The notes: generated by a model not told the origin, from the sequence alone. A DNA stretch of 64,000 nt from Candidatus Krumholzibacteriota bacterium (GCA_034520215.1 JAXHNR010000002.1:780642-844641); one strand, 5' to 3'. Positions 26,411 to 36,383 are shown, numbered from the stretch's first letter. Made by a program: numbers and translations.

Positions 26411-27652
26411 TTGTATTTTTTCTACTATATTCCGGTCGGCCTTGATATACAGGTTACAAAAAGGGTGTTTGTTACCAGGTTTTTTGTGGCAATATCTCTT
26501 ATTATATTTATTATCTCGAAGTATGTGCCGTATGGCGGCGTCTGGAATCCGGCAAACCTGCTCTTTTTTCCCTCAAACCCGTCAATTGCCTCGGCTGTAA
26601 CACACGCGTTTGTGCATCTCGGGTGGATGCATATCGCTGGAAACATGGTTTATCTCGTTATCTTCGGAAGACCGCTTGAATCTAAGCTTGGAGCGGGAGG
26701 GTTTTTCGCCGTTTTTGTTCTCTCGGCCGTGGCGGGTGCGTATACACATCTGGCCCTCGCGAGGCATTTTATGCCTTCACTACTGGTCAACCCTGTGGGC
26801 GGGGCCTCCGGGGCTACTTCGGGGATTCTGGGGGCGTTTATGATACATTTCTATTACAGCCGTATAAAAGTCGCCTATTGGGTTTTTATGCCGCTTCAGC
26901 TTATAAATAAAGCCGGAAAGACAGCTGTCCCCGTGGTTTTAGCCGTTATGTTCTGGCTGCTTTATCAGGGGGTATACGCGCTCTTGCAGTTTGGTGCCGG
27001 CAGTGCGGCTGTAGCCTACGGCGTGCATATAGGGGGATTTATCTGTGGTATGGGAGTGGCCGTCCTGTTCGGGGGTTTGCGGTCCGCCCGCTGTGAGAGA
27101 CACCTCGTGAAGGCGAGAAGACACTTTCGCAGAGCAGAGTGGTTTTCCTCGCAGGGTGAATATCTAAGCTATCTTGAAGATTCCTCTTCCGACCCGGCGG
27201 TTCAAGCTGAGGCCGCGAGAGCTTTTCTGTGCACAGGCAGCAGAGCTGAAGCCGCCGGTCATTTTGCCTCCGCGGTTAAGTTGTTCAAGGAAAGAGGGGA
27301 AAGAGATATCGCCGAAGAAACCTTTGTTCAGGCCGCGAAAAGTATACCATTGTTTAGAATGGAGGAAAAGTTCTACCTGGATATGGCATTCAGCCTTGAA
27401 AGGTCGCTTAAATTCTACAGCGCCAGCAAGGTTTACAAAAAATTTATCGATATATATCCATTATCCGAGAGTGTCCCTCTGGTCCTTATGCGGCTGGCCG
27501 GGATATACAAGGGGAGACTCGAGGAGCCCGGCAAAGCGCTGGAGTATTATAAAAGGATTCTGAAAGAGTACCCCGGGTCGGAATGGACAGGTTTCGCGGG
27601 ACGTGAGCTTGAAAAACTGTGTAGGGGTAATCTCGTCAGCGTTTTGCCGTGA
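26411..27652 (+). CDS. Rhomboid-family intramembrane serine protease with C-terminal TPR region
   Basis: 413 residues, TTG start with AGAGG 7 bases upstream. Residues 1-220 are a rhomboid: HAFVHLGWMHIAGNMVYLVI (loop-1 and helix-2 block), catalytic Ser133 in GASGATSG, and catalytic His206 in GVHIGGF. Residues about 225-413 are helical repeats; LEEPGKALEYYKRILKEYPG and SASKVYKKFIDIYPLSESVP are TPR-like. It would cut transmembrane substrates, with the cytoplasmic repeats recruiting partners (inference). It stands alone, and a second rhomboid is at 42977. Confidence 0.87.
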   Translation: MYFFYYIPVGLDIQVTKRVFVTRFFVAISLIIFIISKYVPYGGVWNPANLLFFPSNPSIASAVTHAFVHLGWMHIAGNMVYLVIFGRPLESKLGAGGFFAVFVLSAVAGAYTHLALARHFMPSLLVNPVGGASGATSGILGAFMIHFYYSRIKVAYWVFMPLQLINKAGKTAVPVVLAVMFWLLYQGVYALLQFGAGSAAVAYGVHIGGFICGMGVAVLFGGLRSARCERHLVKARRHFRRAEWFSSQGEYLSYLEDSSSDPAVQAEAARAFLCTGSRAEAAGHFASAVKLFKERGERDIAEETFVQAAKSIPLFRMEEKFYLDMAFSLERSLKFYSASKVYKKFIDIYPLSESVPLVLMRLAGIYKGRLEEPGKALEYYKRILKEYPGSEWTGFAGRELEKLCRGNLVSVLP

Positions 27653-27814
27653 ACTGAATGTTAGAATATTTACAGAAGGCGGGGGCTAATATCTGTCAGC
27701 GGCAGAGCTGTCAATTAGAATAGGCGGTTAATTTCTATACGGAAAAAATTTTTAATCCCGGTGAAATTTCAGATAAATAGTTCTTCACAAATTCCTGAAA
27801 TTAATTTAGATTAG

Positions 27815-27858
27815 ACTGTATAAAACAGTTTGAATCAGCCTTGTTGTTCTGATAATGT
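27815..27858 (+). promoter_or_regulatory. Palindrome and candidate promoter before radC
   Basis: ACTGT-ATAAA-ACAGT (27815-27829) abuts TTGAAT (27830-27835), followed after 17 bases by TAATGT (27853-27858), which ends 25 bases before the ATG. The palindrome could be an operator; its spacing does not fit the E. coli LexA box. The rest of the 231-base gap holds nothing clear. Confidence 0.3.
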
Positions 27859-27883
27859 GTAGGTAGTGACCGGGAGGTGCGGA

Positions 27884-28561
27884 ATGGGAAGTTCTGGGTC
27901 GTCACTAAGGGAACTTAGAATAAAAGGTTATCTCAGGGGTATGGAGAGAATGGGGGATATTGATCTTCTTTCTCTTGTTCTCGGGAATCGGGGAGGATGT
28001 TCGGGCGGAATGACGGCTCAGAGACTCTTCGACCGTTTCGGCGGTCTTCGGGACATTGAGAAGACCGGAGTGAAAGAGCTAATGGGGATTATGGGTATCG
28101 GCAGGGTAGCCGCTATCCGGCTGAAGGCGTCTTTCGAACTTGGCCGGCGGTGTTTGATATCCGTAAAAGAGAAGGAGATACGGAGAATAAGTTCCCCCGC
28201 GGATGTCGCGGAATTGATGATCCCCGAGATGAGTTCTTTTGACAGAGAGCATTTCAGAGCGCTTTTGCTCAACACGAGGAATGGAATTCTCAAAATAGTA
28301 ACAGTAGCGGTAGGTTCTCTCAATGCCGCTCTGGTTCATCCGAGAGAGATATTCAAAGAGGCAGTGATATCAAGCTCCGCGGGGATAATAGTAGTGCATA
28401 ATCATCCAACGGGCGACCCGGAGCCCAGCTGTGAAGACAAAGATCTGACAGAAAGGTTCGCGCGGTGCGGTAAATTGATGGGGATAGAACTTATAGATCA
28501 CGTGATTATAGGCGGAACCGATTTTGTAAGTATGAAGGAAAGAGGATTTATATCTTTTTGA
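27884..28561 (+). CDS. radC: RadC/YeeS-family JAB-domain protein
   Basis: 225 residues from ATG 27884 (GGGAGG 6 bases upstream). N-terminal helix-hairpin-helix region (LMGIMGIGRVAAIRLKASFE) and a JAB/MPN metalloprotease fold with HNHPTGDPEPSCEDKDLT, giving the JAMM ligands His, His and Asp. Named for DNA repair, but its biochemical role is not settled. The C-terminus (ELIDHVIIGG) is canonical. Just 12 bases before mreB. Confidence 0.94.
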   Translation: MGSSGSSLRELRIKGYLRGMERMGDIDLLSLVLGNRGGCSGGMTAQRLFDRFGGLRDIEKTGVKELMGIMGIGRVAAIRLKASFELGRRCLISVKEKEIRRISSPADVAELMIPEMSSFDREHFRALLLNTRNGILKIVTVAVGSLNAALVHPREIFKEAVISSSAGIIVVHNHPTGDPEPSCEDKDLTERFARCGKLMGIELIDHVIIGGTDFVSMKERGFISF

Positions 28562-28573
28562 AAGGAAAAAAAA

Positions 28574-29611
28574 GTGTTTATCAATAATATAAGCCAATAT
28601 TTTTCAAACGATCTGGCAATTGACCTGGGTACGGCAAACACTCTCGTATTTCTGAAGGGAAGCGGAATTGTATTGAATGAACCTTCAGTCGTGGCTATGG
28701 ATCAGAAGACCGGTAAAGTATACGCCGTAGGCATCGAAGCCAAATCGATGCTCGGCAAGACACCCGATCATATCGTTGCCGTAAGACCGATGAAAGACGG
28801 CGTTATAGCTGATTTTGAGGTTACCGAAGTGATGCTTCGGGAGTTTATACGGAAATCCCTTAAAAAGCGATTCTTTATAAGACCCAGAATAGTAATAAGT
28901 GTCCCCTCCGGGATTACAGAGGTGGAGCGCCGCGCGGTAATAGATTCAGCTAAGAACGCCGGCGCGAGAGCGGTATACCTGGTTTCCGAGCCCATTGCCG
29001 GCGCTATAGGAGTCGGGCTGCCTGTTGATAAGCCCTCGGGCAATATGGTGATAGATATCGGCGGGGGTACAACGGAGATAGCTGTTATAGCACTTAACGG
29101 AATCGTTACCGACATATCGATACGTATCGGCGGAGATAAGATGGATGAAATGATAGTTCAGCATATAAAAAAGAAGTACAACCTTCTGATAGGTGATCAG
29201 ACAGCTGAAAATATCAAGAAAGTTATAGGTGCCGCAACAGATGTAAGTGAGGAGAAGAAGATGGAAGTGAAGGGGCGTGATCTTGTCTCTGGCATTCCCA
29301 AGACACTCAGTATTTCCAGCCTTGAGATATCGGGAGCCCTTTCAGAACCGCTCGGCAGGATTATTTCCGCTCTCAAAACAGCTCTTGAAAAAACTCCTCC
29401 GGAGCTCGCCGCCGACATCGTGGACAGAGGGATCGTAATGATGGGAGGGGGAGCGCTCCTTAGAGATCTTGGAATAATGCTTAAGAAAGAAACTAATTTG
29501 CCTATAAATACAGTTGAGGACCCGCTAACCTGTGTTGTTCTGGGGAGCGGCAAGATACTAAGTAATCTACAAAAGTATGAAAAGATCATAATGAAGAGTT
29601 CCCGGTTTTAA
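28574..29611 (+). CDS. mreB: Rod-shape determining protein MreB
   Basis: 345-residue bacterial actin, GTG start after GAAAGGAAAA. Actin phosphate loops: AIDLGTANTLVFL (near residue 15) and MVIDIGGGTTEIAVI (near 160); GIVMMGGGALLRDL is the adenosine motif. It guides lateral cell-wall synthesis along the inner membrane. First gene of mreB-mreC-mreD-mrdA-rodA, so the cell is probably rod-shaped. Confidence 0.97.
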   Translation: MFINNISQYFSNDLAIDLGTANTLVFLKGSGIVLNEPSVVAMDQKTGKVYAVGIEAKSMLGKTPDHIVAVRPMKDGVIADFEVTEVMLREFIRKSLKKRFFIRPRIVISVPSGITEVERRAVIDSAKNAGARAVYLVSEPIAGAIGVGLPVDKPSGNMVIDIGGGTTEIAVIALNGIVTDISIRIGGDKMDEMIVQHIKKKYNLLIGDQTAENIKKVIGAATDVSEEKKMEVKGRDLVSGIPKTLSISSLEISGALSEPLGRIISALKTALEKTPPELAADIVDRGIVMMGGGALLRDLGIMLKKETNLPINTVEDPLTCVVLGSGKILSNLQKYEKIIMKSSRF

Positions 29612-29612
29612 A

Positions 29613-30458
29613 ATGGCTATTTTCTCATTTCTTTTTAATAAACATCTCGACAAGTCCATTCTTGTTATATCAATTGCCGCTTCGCTCTTACTGCTTGGCC
29701 TGGAAGAGGACAACAAAGTTAATTCCGCCCGAAAGATAAGCTCATTTCTGCTTGCTCCTGTTGAAGAAATTGATAAATACTTCGTTGATATTGCCAGGTT
29801 GAGGGATGAGAACGACAAACTGCGTGAGATTCTCGCCGCTCTCTACTACGAGCGCGGTAAACTGCTCCAGTTTGAGAGAGAAAAGAAGAGGATGAGAAAA
29901 TTACTGAATTTTAGAATGGAATCACACTACAGATTTCTTCCGTGTGAAATAGTTTCAATGTCTTCCAACAGGTTTCATCATTCTGTTACGATTGACAGAG
30001 GAAGTGGTGATGGAGTCGTAAAGGGTATGCCCGTATCGGGTTATAGGGGTATTGCTGGAAGGGTGACGCAGGTATTTCCCTCTTCATCCAGGGTTATTCT
30101 GATTAATAACAGATCTCTCTCCATCAGCTGTCGTGATAGAAGAAGCAGAGTTGTCGGAATTCTGAAATGGGATCGCGGCAGGTATTTCAATCTCGATTTT
30201 ATAGGAAGCGAAGAGGACGTTATTGTTGGAGACACACTTGTGACAAGCGGTCTCGGCAAGGTTTTCCCCCGGGGGTTTCAGGTGGGGGTTGTGCGTCAAG
30301 TAAGAAAGGGAAAAGGGCGGATCTCAAAAGATGTAACCGTAGTCAGCATGGTAGATCCCGGCAGACTTGAAGAGCTGTTTGTAATAATGAGCGGCAAGGA
30401 ATGGGATTACAGAAGAATTTCGCGGGAACTGGGAAAATTGAAGAATGGTGCTGAATGA
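29613..30458 (+). CDS. mreC: Rod-shape determining protein MreC
   Basis: 281 residues: N-terminal membrane helix (about 14-32), a coiled coil (about 55-95, VDIARLRDENDKLREILAAL), then the MreC periplasmic beta domains with VTIDRGSGDGVVKGMPVSGY and DTLVTSGLGKVFPRGFQVGV. It links MreB to the wall-synthesis enzymes. It starts one base after mreB and overlaps mreD by 4 bases (ATGA). Confidence 0.96.
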   Translation: MAIFSFLFNKHLDKSILVISIAASLLLLGLEEDNKVNSARKISSFLLAPVEEIDKYFVDIARLRDENDKLREILAALYYERGKLLQFEREKKRMRKLLNFRMESHYRFLPCEIVSMSSNRFHHSVTIDRGSGDGVVKGMPVSGYRGIAGRVTQVFPSSSRVILINNRSLSISCRDRRSRVVGILKWDRGRYFNLDFIGSEEDVIVGDTLVTSGLGKVFPRGFQVGVVRQVRKGKGRISKDVTVVSMVDPGRLEELFVIMSGKEWDYRRISRELGKLKNGAE

Positions 30459-30967
30459 AAGAAGGATGGCTTTACATACTGAGGATAGTTTTTGTCTCGA
30501 TTGTCGCTTTTGTCCTTCAGGTGACCATAGTAAATGAAGTCTGGCCGGGCAAAGCCTCTCCCGACCTTGTTTTTATCGTACTCCTGCTCATTATTATCGA
30601 CAGAGGGCCGGTTACAGCTGTGGTGGCGGGTTTCCTGCTCGGCTTCCTGCAGGATCTGGGGAACGCTTCTTTTTTAGGTATGAACGCTCTCGCCAATTCA
30701 GTTGTCGCCTATGGTGTTTCACGACTTGGGCGTGATTATTTACCCGAAGCGGTAGTCTTTAGAATGTTTCTCTTTTTCTCGGCTTATCTTGTCAAATCGA
30801 TTATCGTTCTCAATATAACAGAATCTTTTTCTTTTATACGGGTGATCTCGTTTTTCTTCAGATTTTCTGTTCTTTCCGCGGTATATACGGCCTTGATAGC
30901 AGTTTCCCTGTGGAAGTTTATACAGCTTGTAAGCGAAAGGGTGGTGCGCCCAGGTGGCGGGTATTGA
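30455..30967 (+). CDS. mreD: Rod-shape determining protein MreD
   Basis: 170 residues, five or so membrane helices. The conserved SPDLVFIVLLLIII and GFLLGFLQDLGNASFLGMNA segments mark MreD. It overlaps mreC by 4 bases and mrdA by 14, so translation is coupled. Inner-membrane member of the elongasome. Confidence 0.92.
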   Translation: MKEGWLYILRIVFVSIVAFVLQVTIVNEVWPGKASPDLVFIVLLLIIIDRGPVTAVVAGFLLGFLQDLGNASFLGMNALANSVVAYGVSRLGRDYLPEAVVFRMFLFFSAYLVKSIIVLNITESFSFIRVISFFFRFSVLSAVYTALIAVSLWKFIQLVSERVVRPGGGY

Positions 30968-32783
30968 TTTTAAGTCCGGATCACTTCCGGAGTATCGGAA
31001 AAAAGTAATCTATTTCATCGTTGCGGTTATTTTCGCGATATTTACTCTAAAGCTTTTCTATATGCAGGTAAGCAGGCACGATTATTACAGAAAACTTACA
31101 GTGTCAAACAGAATCCACAGAGAGCGTATTATCGCTCCGCGGGGCGTTATAAGAGATGAAGAAGGGAAAAAACTCGTTGTTGATATACCACGTTATCAGA
31201 TCAGCGTTTCTCCCGGCAGAGCGGCCGGGAAAACCCCAGAACTTAAACTTGCCTGCGGGTGGTTCGGAGTAGATGAAGAGCTCTTTTTCAAGCAATTTTC
31301 AGCATGGAAAGAGAAATATCCTGACGGCAGGGAGATGATTTTCATCAAGGTTGCCGACAAAGAACAGATTTCCATTCTGATGGAAAACAGAGAGCTTTTT
31401 CCTTTCTTCAATCTCGTGATGAAACATCATCGGCAATATCCTCATGGGAGTCTCGCGGCGCATATTCTTGGACATATCGGGGAGGTAACAGACAAAGAGG
31501 TTAGCAAATCAAAAGAACTGTTATCCGGTGATGTGATGGGAAGAATGGGTGTGGAAAAAGTCTATGATGATTATTTGAGAGGCAGGGACGGGGTCAGACT
31601 AATTGAGAAGAGCGCCGGAGGCACCCGCGTAAGCGAATATGCCGGGCAAATGGAAGGATGGGGAAATATCAGCCCCCGCATGCCGATACCCGGAGATGAT
31701 CTCTACCTTACCATAGGTATGGATATGCAGAATAAAGTGGAAGAACTTCTTGATGGGAGGAAGGGAAGTATAGTTGTCATGAACCCCGGGAATGGCGAAA
31801 TTCTGGCGGCCGCGAGTTATCCGACTTTCGACCCTAATCTTTTTTCCTCAGGGGTTTCAGGTAAGAGATGGCGGCAGTTAAACGATGATCCCGACAAACC
31901 TCTCTTTAACCGCTCCGTTCAGGCCGAATATCCGCCGGGTTCCGTGTTCAAGCCGGTGGTTGGTTACGCGGCTCTTAATAATAAGTTGATTTTTAACGAT
32001 ATAGACTTTCAGCCGTGCGGCGGCGGTTATCAATTCGGAAATAGATACTTCAAATGCTGGAAGAGGGAAGGGCACGGAAGATTAAATCTGACAGAAGCAA
32101 TTATGTACTCTTGCGACACCTATTTTTATCAGCTTGGAGAGGCTCTTCCGGTTGACGAAATTGCCACAGCGTCGAGATTGTTCGGGCTCGGCCGGAAATG
32201 CGGTGTGGATTTACCGGGAGAAGCGAGGGGGATAGTCCCTGACAGGAATTATTATAACGGACGTTTCGGCAAGGGAAAATGGACCAGGGGCCATCTATTA
32301 AATTTAGCTATAGGGCAGGGCGATCTTCTGTCCACTCCTGTTCAGCTCTGCCTTATGACCGCGATTATAGCAAACGGCGGGAAAAAGGTGTTTCCTCATT
32401 TTGTTAAAAAAATAGTGGATAATGACGGTGAAGTTGTCTACCGAGGCGACGGGAGGTCTATCCAGCTGAAAGAGATCAATCGCCGGCATTTAAACAGAAT
32501 AAGGGAGTCTTTGGAAAAAGTAGTGTCGGCTCCTGAGGGGACGGGGAGGTTTTCGCGTGTGCCGGGGGTAAGGTCCGCCGGTAAGACAGGGACCGCTCAG
32601 AATCCTCACGGTGAAGATCACGCGGTTTTTATCGCTTACGCGCCGGTTGAATCTCCTCGTTTGGCCATCGTGGTAATCCTTGAGAACGCGGGACATGGAG
32701 GCGTTGAAGCAGGGCCGATTTCCAGGGAAATAATGTCATTCTATTTTGGCTTATCAGCTGAAAGAGAAGAGGATGGTAAATAA
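30954..32783 (+). CDS. mrdA: Penicillin-binding protein 2 (elongation transpeptidase)
   Basis: 609 residues, GTG start inside mreD. Membrane anchor (about 18-37), dimerization domain (about 60-230), then a transpeptidase domain with catalytic S330-K333 in PPGSVFKPV, the SxN-type motif as SCD (YSCDTYFYQ) and KTGTAQ near residue 546. It crosslinks side-wall peptidoglycan together with RodA. All catalytic motifs are intact; SCD instead of SxN is common in PBP2. Confidence 0.96.
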   Translation: MAGIDFKSGSLPEYRKKVIYFIVAVIFAIFTLKLFYMQVSRHDYYRKLTVSNRIHRERIIAPRGVIRDEEGKKLVVDIPRYQISVSPGRAAGKTPELKLACGWFGVDEELFFKQFSAWKEKYPDGREMIFIKVADKEQISILMENRELFPFFNLVMKHHRQYPHGSLAAHILGHIGEVTDKEVSKSKELLSGDVMGRMGVEKVYDDYLRGRDGVRLIEKSAGGTRVSEYAGQMEGWGNISPRMPIPGDDLYLTIGMDMQNKVEELLDGRKGSIVVMNPGNGEILAAASYPTFDPNLFSSGVSGKRWRQLNDDPDKPLFNRSVQAEYPPGSVFKPVVGYAALNNKLIFNDIDFQPCGGGYQFGNRYFKCWKREGHGRLNLTEAIMYSCDTYFYQLGEALPVDEIATASRLFGLGRKCGVDLPGEARGIVPDRNYYNGRFGKGKWTRGHLLNLAIGQGDLLSTPVQLCLMTAIIANGGKKVFPHFVKKIVDNDGEVVYRGDGRSIQLKEINRRHLNRIRESLEKVVSAPEGTGRFSRVPGVRSAGKTGTAQNPHGEDHAVFIAYAPVESPRLAIVVILENAGHGGVEAGPISREIMSFYFGLSAEREEDGK

Positions 32784-32864
32784 AGATAGATTTATTAAGA
32801 TAGCGTTCGATGCGCGCGTTTTGATGGTCGGTAGTAAGGCGTCGAGGCAAGAGGGAAGGCAGCT

Positions 32865-34133
32865 TTGAACAGTAAATTTGTTGAAAATATAGATTGGATA
32901 TTGATAGTTGTAACTCTGGTTCTTATAGGTTCGGGGCTTCTGAATCTCTATTCAATAGGATATATCCCCGCTGACCTGCAGGATACCATGGCTTCCGGGG
33001 AATCTCATTTTTTCGAAAAGCAATCCTTGTGGGCCCTGCTTGGCGTTGTTGTTTTGATTCTTGGCGTGCTTATACCCTTTAAATATTACGAGGTAATGTC
33101 TTACCCGATCTATTTTGTAAGTTTGGCGCTGCTGTTATTTGTTCTGTTCTTTGATCCCTCCAGAGGATCGAGCCGGTGGATAACAATAGGAGGCATGAGA
33201 CTTCAGCCGAGTGAGATCATGAAAATAGCGGCAATCTTTCTTCTCGCGAAATACCTTTCCGCCAAGGGGAAGGACCCGAACCGCTTGCGTGTTATTGCCG
33301 TAGCTGTAATGATAATTGCTGTCCCGTTTTTTATTATAATCAAACAGCCCGATCTTGGGACGGCTCTCGTTTTTCCGGCTCTGCTTCTTCCGGTATTATA
33401 CTGGCGCGGTCTGGATGAGGGTATAATGCTTCTTTTTATTACCCCCGTTGTGAGCGCGTTTCTGACTGTTTACAGTGAATCTTCCCTTAGCAGCGGTGAT
33501 TATCCTTTCCCGCTTTTGGTTTTCTTTTTGATAATACTGGTGATTGCGTACAGGAGGAGGCACAGGATTTTTCAGAGTATTATGCTTGTCGGGATCAACC
33601 TTTTTGTTATGCTTACAGTTCCCGGCATAATAGGGCGCCTCGAGATATATCAGCAGAAGAGGATACTGGCCTTTTTCCGTCCTGAATCTGACATACTGGG
33701 AATGGGCTGGCAGGTCTACCAATCAAAACTGGCGATTGGTTCGGGTGGATTTACGGGGAAGGGGTTTCTTGAAGGAACGCAGAAGATGCTTGAATTTCTT
33801 CCCGAAAGGCATTCTGATTTTGTATTTTCAGTACTCTCCGAGGAGTTGGGGTTTATTGGCAGTGTTGTAATAATAGGGCTTTTCGGGATTATGATTTACC
33901 GTATTCTGTTTTTAGCGGTTAAGACAAAGAGCAGGTTTGGATCCCTCGCGGCGGTTGGAATTTCAGCGTACTTTATATTTCATTGTGTTATAAATATAGG
34001 GATGACAATAGGACTTGCCCCGGTAACGGGTCTTCCGCTTCCTCTTATAAGTTACGGAGGAAGCTCTATGCTGACAAGTTGTTTTCTAATAGGAGTCGCT
34101 TTGAATTTTGGAATGCGTTTTAACGAGTATTAG
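32865..34133 (+). CDS. rodA: Rod-shape determining protein RodA (SEDS glycosyltransferase)
   Basis: 422 residues, TTG start preceded by GAGGGAAGG. About ten membrane helices. SEDS blocks: FDPSRGSSRWITIGGMRLQP, GWQVYQSKLAIGSGGFTGKG, LPERHSDFVFSVLSEELGFI and GLPLPLISYGGSSMLTSCFL. The catalytic Asp lies in the RHSDFVF loop. It polymerises glycan strands with PBP2. An 81-base gap separates it from mrdA. Confidence 0.96.
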   Translation: MNSKFVENIDWILIVVTLVLIGSGLLNLYSIGYIPADLQDTMASGESHFFEKQSLWALLGVVVLILGVLIPFKYYEVMSYPIYFVSLALLLFVLFFDPSRGSSRWITIGGMRLQPSEIMKIAAIFLLAKYLSAKGKDPNRLRVIAVAVMIIAVPFFIIIKQPDLGTALVFPALLLPVLYWRGLDEGIMLLFITPVVSAFLTVYSESSLSSGDYPFPLLVFFLIILVIAYRRRHRIFQSIMLVGINLFVMLTVPGIIGRLEIYQQKRILAFFRPESDILGMGWQVYQSKLAIGSGGFTGKGFLEGTQKMLEFLPERHSDFVFSVLSEELGFIGSVVIIGLFGIMIYRILFLAVKTKSRFGSLAAVGISAYFIFHCVINIGMTIGLAPVTGLPLPLISYGGSSMLTSCFLIGVALNFGMRFNEY

Positions 34134-34143
34134 AAAGGATCTT

Positions 34144-35472
34144 TTGAAAGAATCTACTAATTATATTCTTGACCTTGCCTCCGTACGGAGCGTTCAGTGC
34201 GATGTTTACGTAGAGGATTCTGCCGGCATTGAAATTGAAACGCACAGGGGAAACGTCGAGTCTGTGGATAAATACAGAGAGAGAGGAATAGCGATACGCC
34301 TCGTTAAAGACGCCGGGGCCGGATACGCGTTTACAAGTGACCTTTCATTCTCTTCTTTAGACTCCATGTTCGAGGAAGCATTAGTTATAGCGCGGAACAG
34401 CACTCCTCTTGATGAAGATATTCTGGCGGACCCGCAGCCTTCGGAAGCAGACGGGAATTTGGATCAGGATGACCTTTCTCGAGACGCGGTAGAGGGGAGA
34501 ATCGAAGATGTAATAAAGATGGAAGAAGCGGCCTTTGATTTCAGCGGTTCTATAGTAAATACCGACCGGGCTGGATATTTTGAAGAGAGCAGTATAATAA
34601 CTGTCAGCAGCAGCCGCGGATTTACAAGAGAAGAGAAAAGAGGCAGCTGCTCAACTTTTATTTCGGCTATTTCAAAACGGTCCGGAGAGACACGCAGCGG
34701 CTGGGCCTGGGGACAGTCGCCGAGCCCGGATGGAATTGACTTTGCCGGTATCGGCAGGAAGGCCGCCGAAAGATCTTTAAATCTACTGGGTAGCAGGAAA
34801 ATACCCGGCGGAAGGTATCCGACCCTGTTCAGTCAGCTGGCTTTTATAGATATCCTCGGATTTCTGGGGGATATTCTTTCAGCGGAAATGGTGATTAAAG
34901 GTATTTCCTGTCTTTCCGGGAAATTGAACAAGATGATCGCCCCGAAATTTCTATCTATTGTTGATGATCCGTTCTTGAAAGGGGGATGTTTCAATTCACG
35001 GTTCGATGACGAAGGGGTGTCGCGGAGAAGATATGAAATCATAAAATCGGGCAGATTGAAAGGGTATTTACATACTGTTATGACATCGAGAAAAATGAAA
35101 GTAACTTCAGCCGGGAACGCTTTCCGTTCCTCCTTTAAGGCTGTACCCGGGCCCGGCGTGACCAATTTCTATATTGAACCCGGGGATAAGAGCAGCCGTG
35201 ATATTATGTCGGGATTATCAGAGGGAATATATGTTCAGAGCATTATGGGAATTCACACGGCGGATTCGATATCGGGTGATTTTTCAGTCGGTATCAGCGG
35301 GAGTTACATAAAATCGGGAAATGTCCACTGTCCAATATGCGAAATGACAGTCAGCGGTAATATTCTCGACGTCTTATCAGGTATTACATGTATTGCGAAT
35401 GATCTGGTATTTGCGGGGTCTTCAGGGTCGCCCTCGATACTTGTAAGCGGGTTAAGCGTGAGCGGAAAATAA
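34144..35472 (+). CDS. pmbA: TldD/PmbA (TldE)-family metalloprotease component
   Basis: 442 residues from TTG 34144 with AAAGG just upstream; the frame also reaches TTG 34108 inside rodA. Family blocks: SVDKYRERGIAIRLVKDAGA near the N-terminus, then ARDAVEGRIEDVIKMEEAAF-like and GISGSYIKSGNVHCPICEMT near the end. TldD/TldE proteins form a heterodimeric protease whose zinc site (HExxxH) lies in TldD. No HExxxH is visible here, so this is the TldE/PmbA-type partner. No tldD lies in the window. Confidence 0.85.
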   Translation: MKESTNYILDLASVRSVQCDVYVEDSAGIEIETHRGNVESVDKYRERGIAIRLVKDAGAGYAFTSDLSFSSLDSMFEEALVIARNSTPLDEDILADPQPSEADGNLDQDDLSRDAVEGRIEDVIKMEEAAFDFSGSIVNTDRAGYFEESSIITVSSSRGFTREEKRGSCSTFISAISKRSGETRSGWAWGQSPSPDGIDFAGIGRKAAERSLNLLGSRKIPGGRYPTLFSQLAFIDILGFLGDILSAEMVIKGISCLSGKLNKMIAPKFLSIVDDPFLKGGCFNSRFDDEGVSRRRYEIIKSGRLKGYLHTVMTSRKMKVTSAGNAFRSSFKAVPGPGVTNFYIEPGDKSSRDIMSGLSEGIYVQSIMGIHTADSISGDFSVGISGSYIKSGNVHCPICEMTVSGNILDVLSGITCIANDLVFAGSSGSPSILVSGLSVSGK

Positions 35473-35487
35473 GAAAGGGAGAAATAA

Positions 35488-36270
35488 ATGCATCCGGTGT
35501 TGATAGAAATTGGATTTCTTAAAATTTATTCATACGGATTCATGCTCGCGCTGAGCTTCTTCGCGGGCATACTTCTGGCCGCGGCGAGAGCGAGAAGAAG
35601 GGGAGTCTCATCCCATTTGATATACGATCTGAGTATAGTCCTGATAATAGGAGCTGTGGTGGGATCAAGGGGGCTGTACATTATTACTCATCTGGATAAT
35701 TATAACGGTATTCTTGATATGTTTGCTCTGTGGGAAGGGGGCGCTGTATATTACGGAGGGTTGATACTGGCGGTAGCGGGCGCGTTGATATATCTCAGGA
35801 TCAAGAAAACCTCTTTCCTTAAAGTAGCTGATATTATATCTCCCTCGATAGGTATTGGAATATTCTTTACAAGGATCGGCTGTTTCTTAAGCGGCTGTTG
35901 TTTTGGGCATCCAACTACCTGCTCTGCGGGTGTTGTCTTCCCGCATCATTCTCCGGCCGGTTATCAATATCCGGATATTCATATTCATCCCACCCAATTG
36001 TATTCTTCCGCCTATGGGCTTATAATATTTATTCTGCTTATCCTCGTTGAAAAAATAAAGTTGGCGGAGGGTTCACTTTTCGGTTTCATGTTTGTTTTTT
36101 ACGGAATAGCGAGGTTTTTTATAGATTATTTCAGGTATTATGAAGAGTCTGCCATGGTTGGTCCATTTACATTCAATCAATTGATAAGTATAGGGCTTGT
36201 TGCGGCCGGGGCGGGTTTCATAATAGCTGTTAACTCGAGAAATAAAAAAAGGGTTGAGAGCTATAATTAG
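35488..36270 (+). CDS. lgt: Prolipoprotein diacylglyceryl transferase
   Basis: 260 residues, about seven membrane helices. Lgt signature region RIGCFLSGCCFGHPT (the Cys-rich variant seen in several phyla) and the start MHPVLIEIGFLKIYSYGFML. It attaches diacylglycerol to the lipobox Cys of lipoproteins such as those at 19399, 45941 and 50332. It follows the pmbA-like gene by 15 bases. Confidence 0.95.
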   Translation: MHPVLIEIGFLKIYSYGFMLALSFFAGILLAAARARRRGVSSHLIYDLSIVLIIGAVVGSRGLYIITHLDNYNGILDMFALWEGGAVYYGGLILAVAGALIYLRIKKTSFLKVADIISPSIGIGIFFTRIGCFLSGCCFGHPTTCSAGVVFPHHSPAGYQYPDIHIHPTQLYSSAYGLIIFILLILVEKIKLAEGSLFGFMFVFYGIARFFIDYFRYYEESAMVGPFTFNQLISIGLVAAGAGFIIAVNSRNKKRVESYN

Positions 36271-36383
36271 AATTGGTTTAATGATCTCAGTGTGAGCGGC
36301 GATTTCCGCGCGATGTTCACATAAAAGAGTTCTAAACGGGTTTTAATCGGAGTATTTCAAATAATACTTTGATTTCGGAGGGG

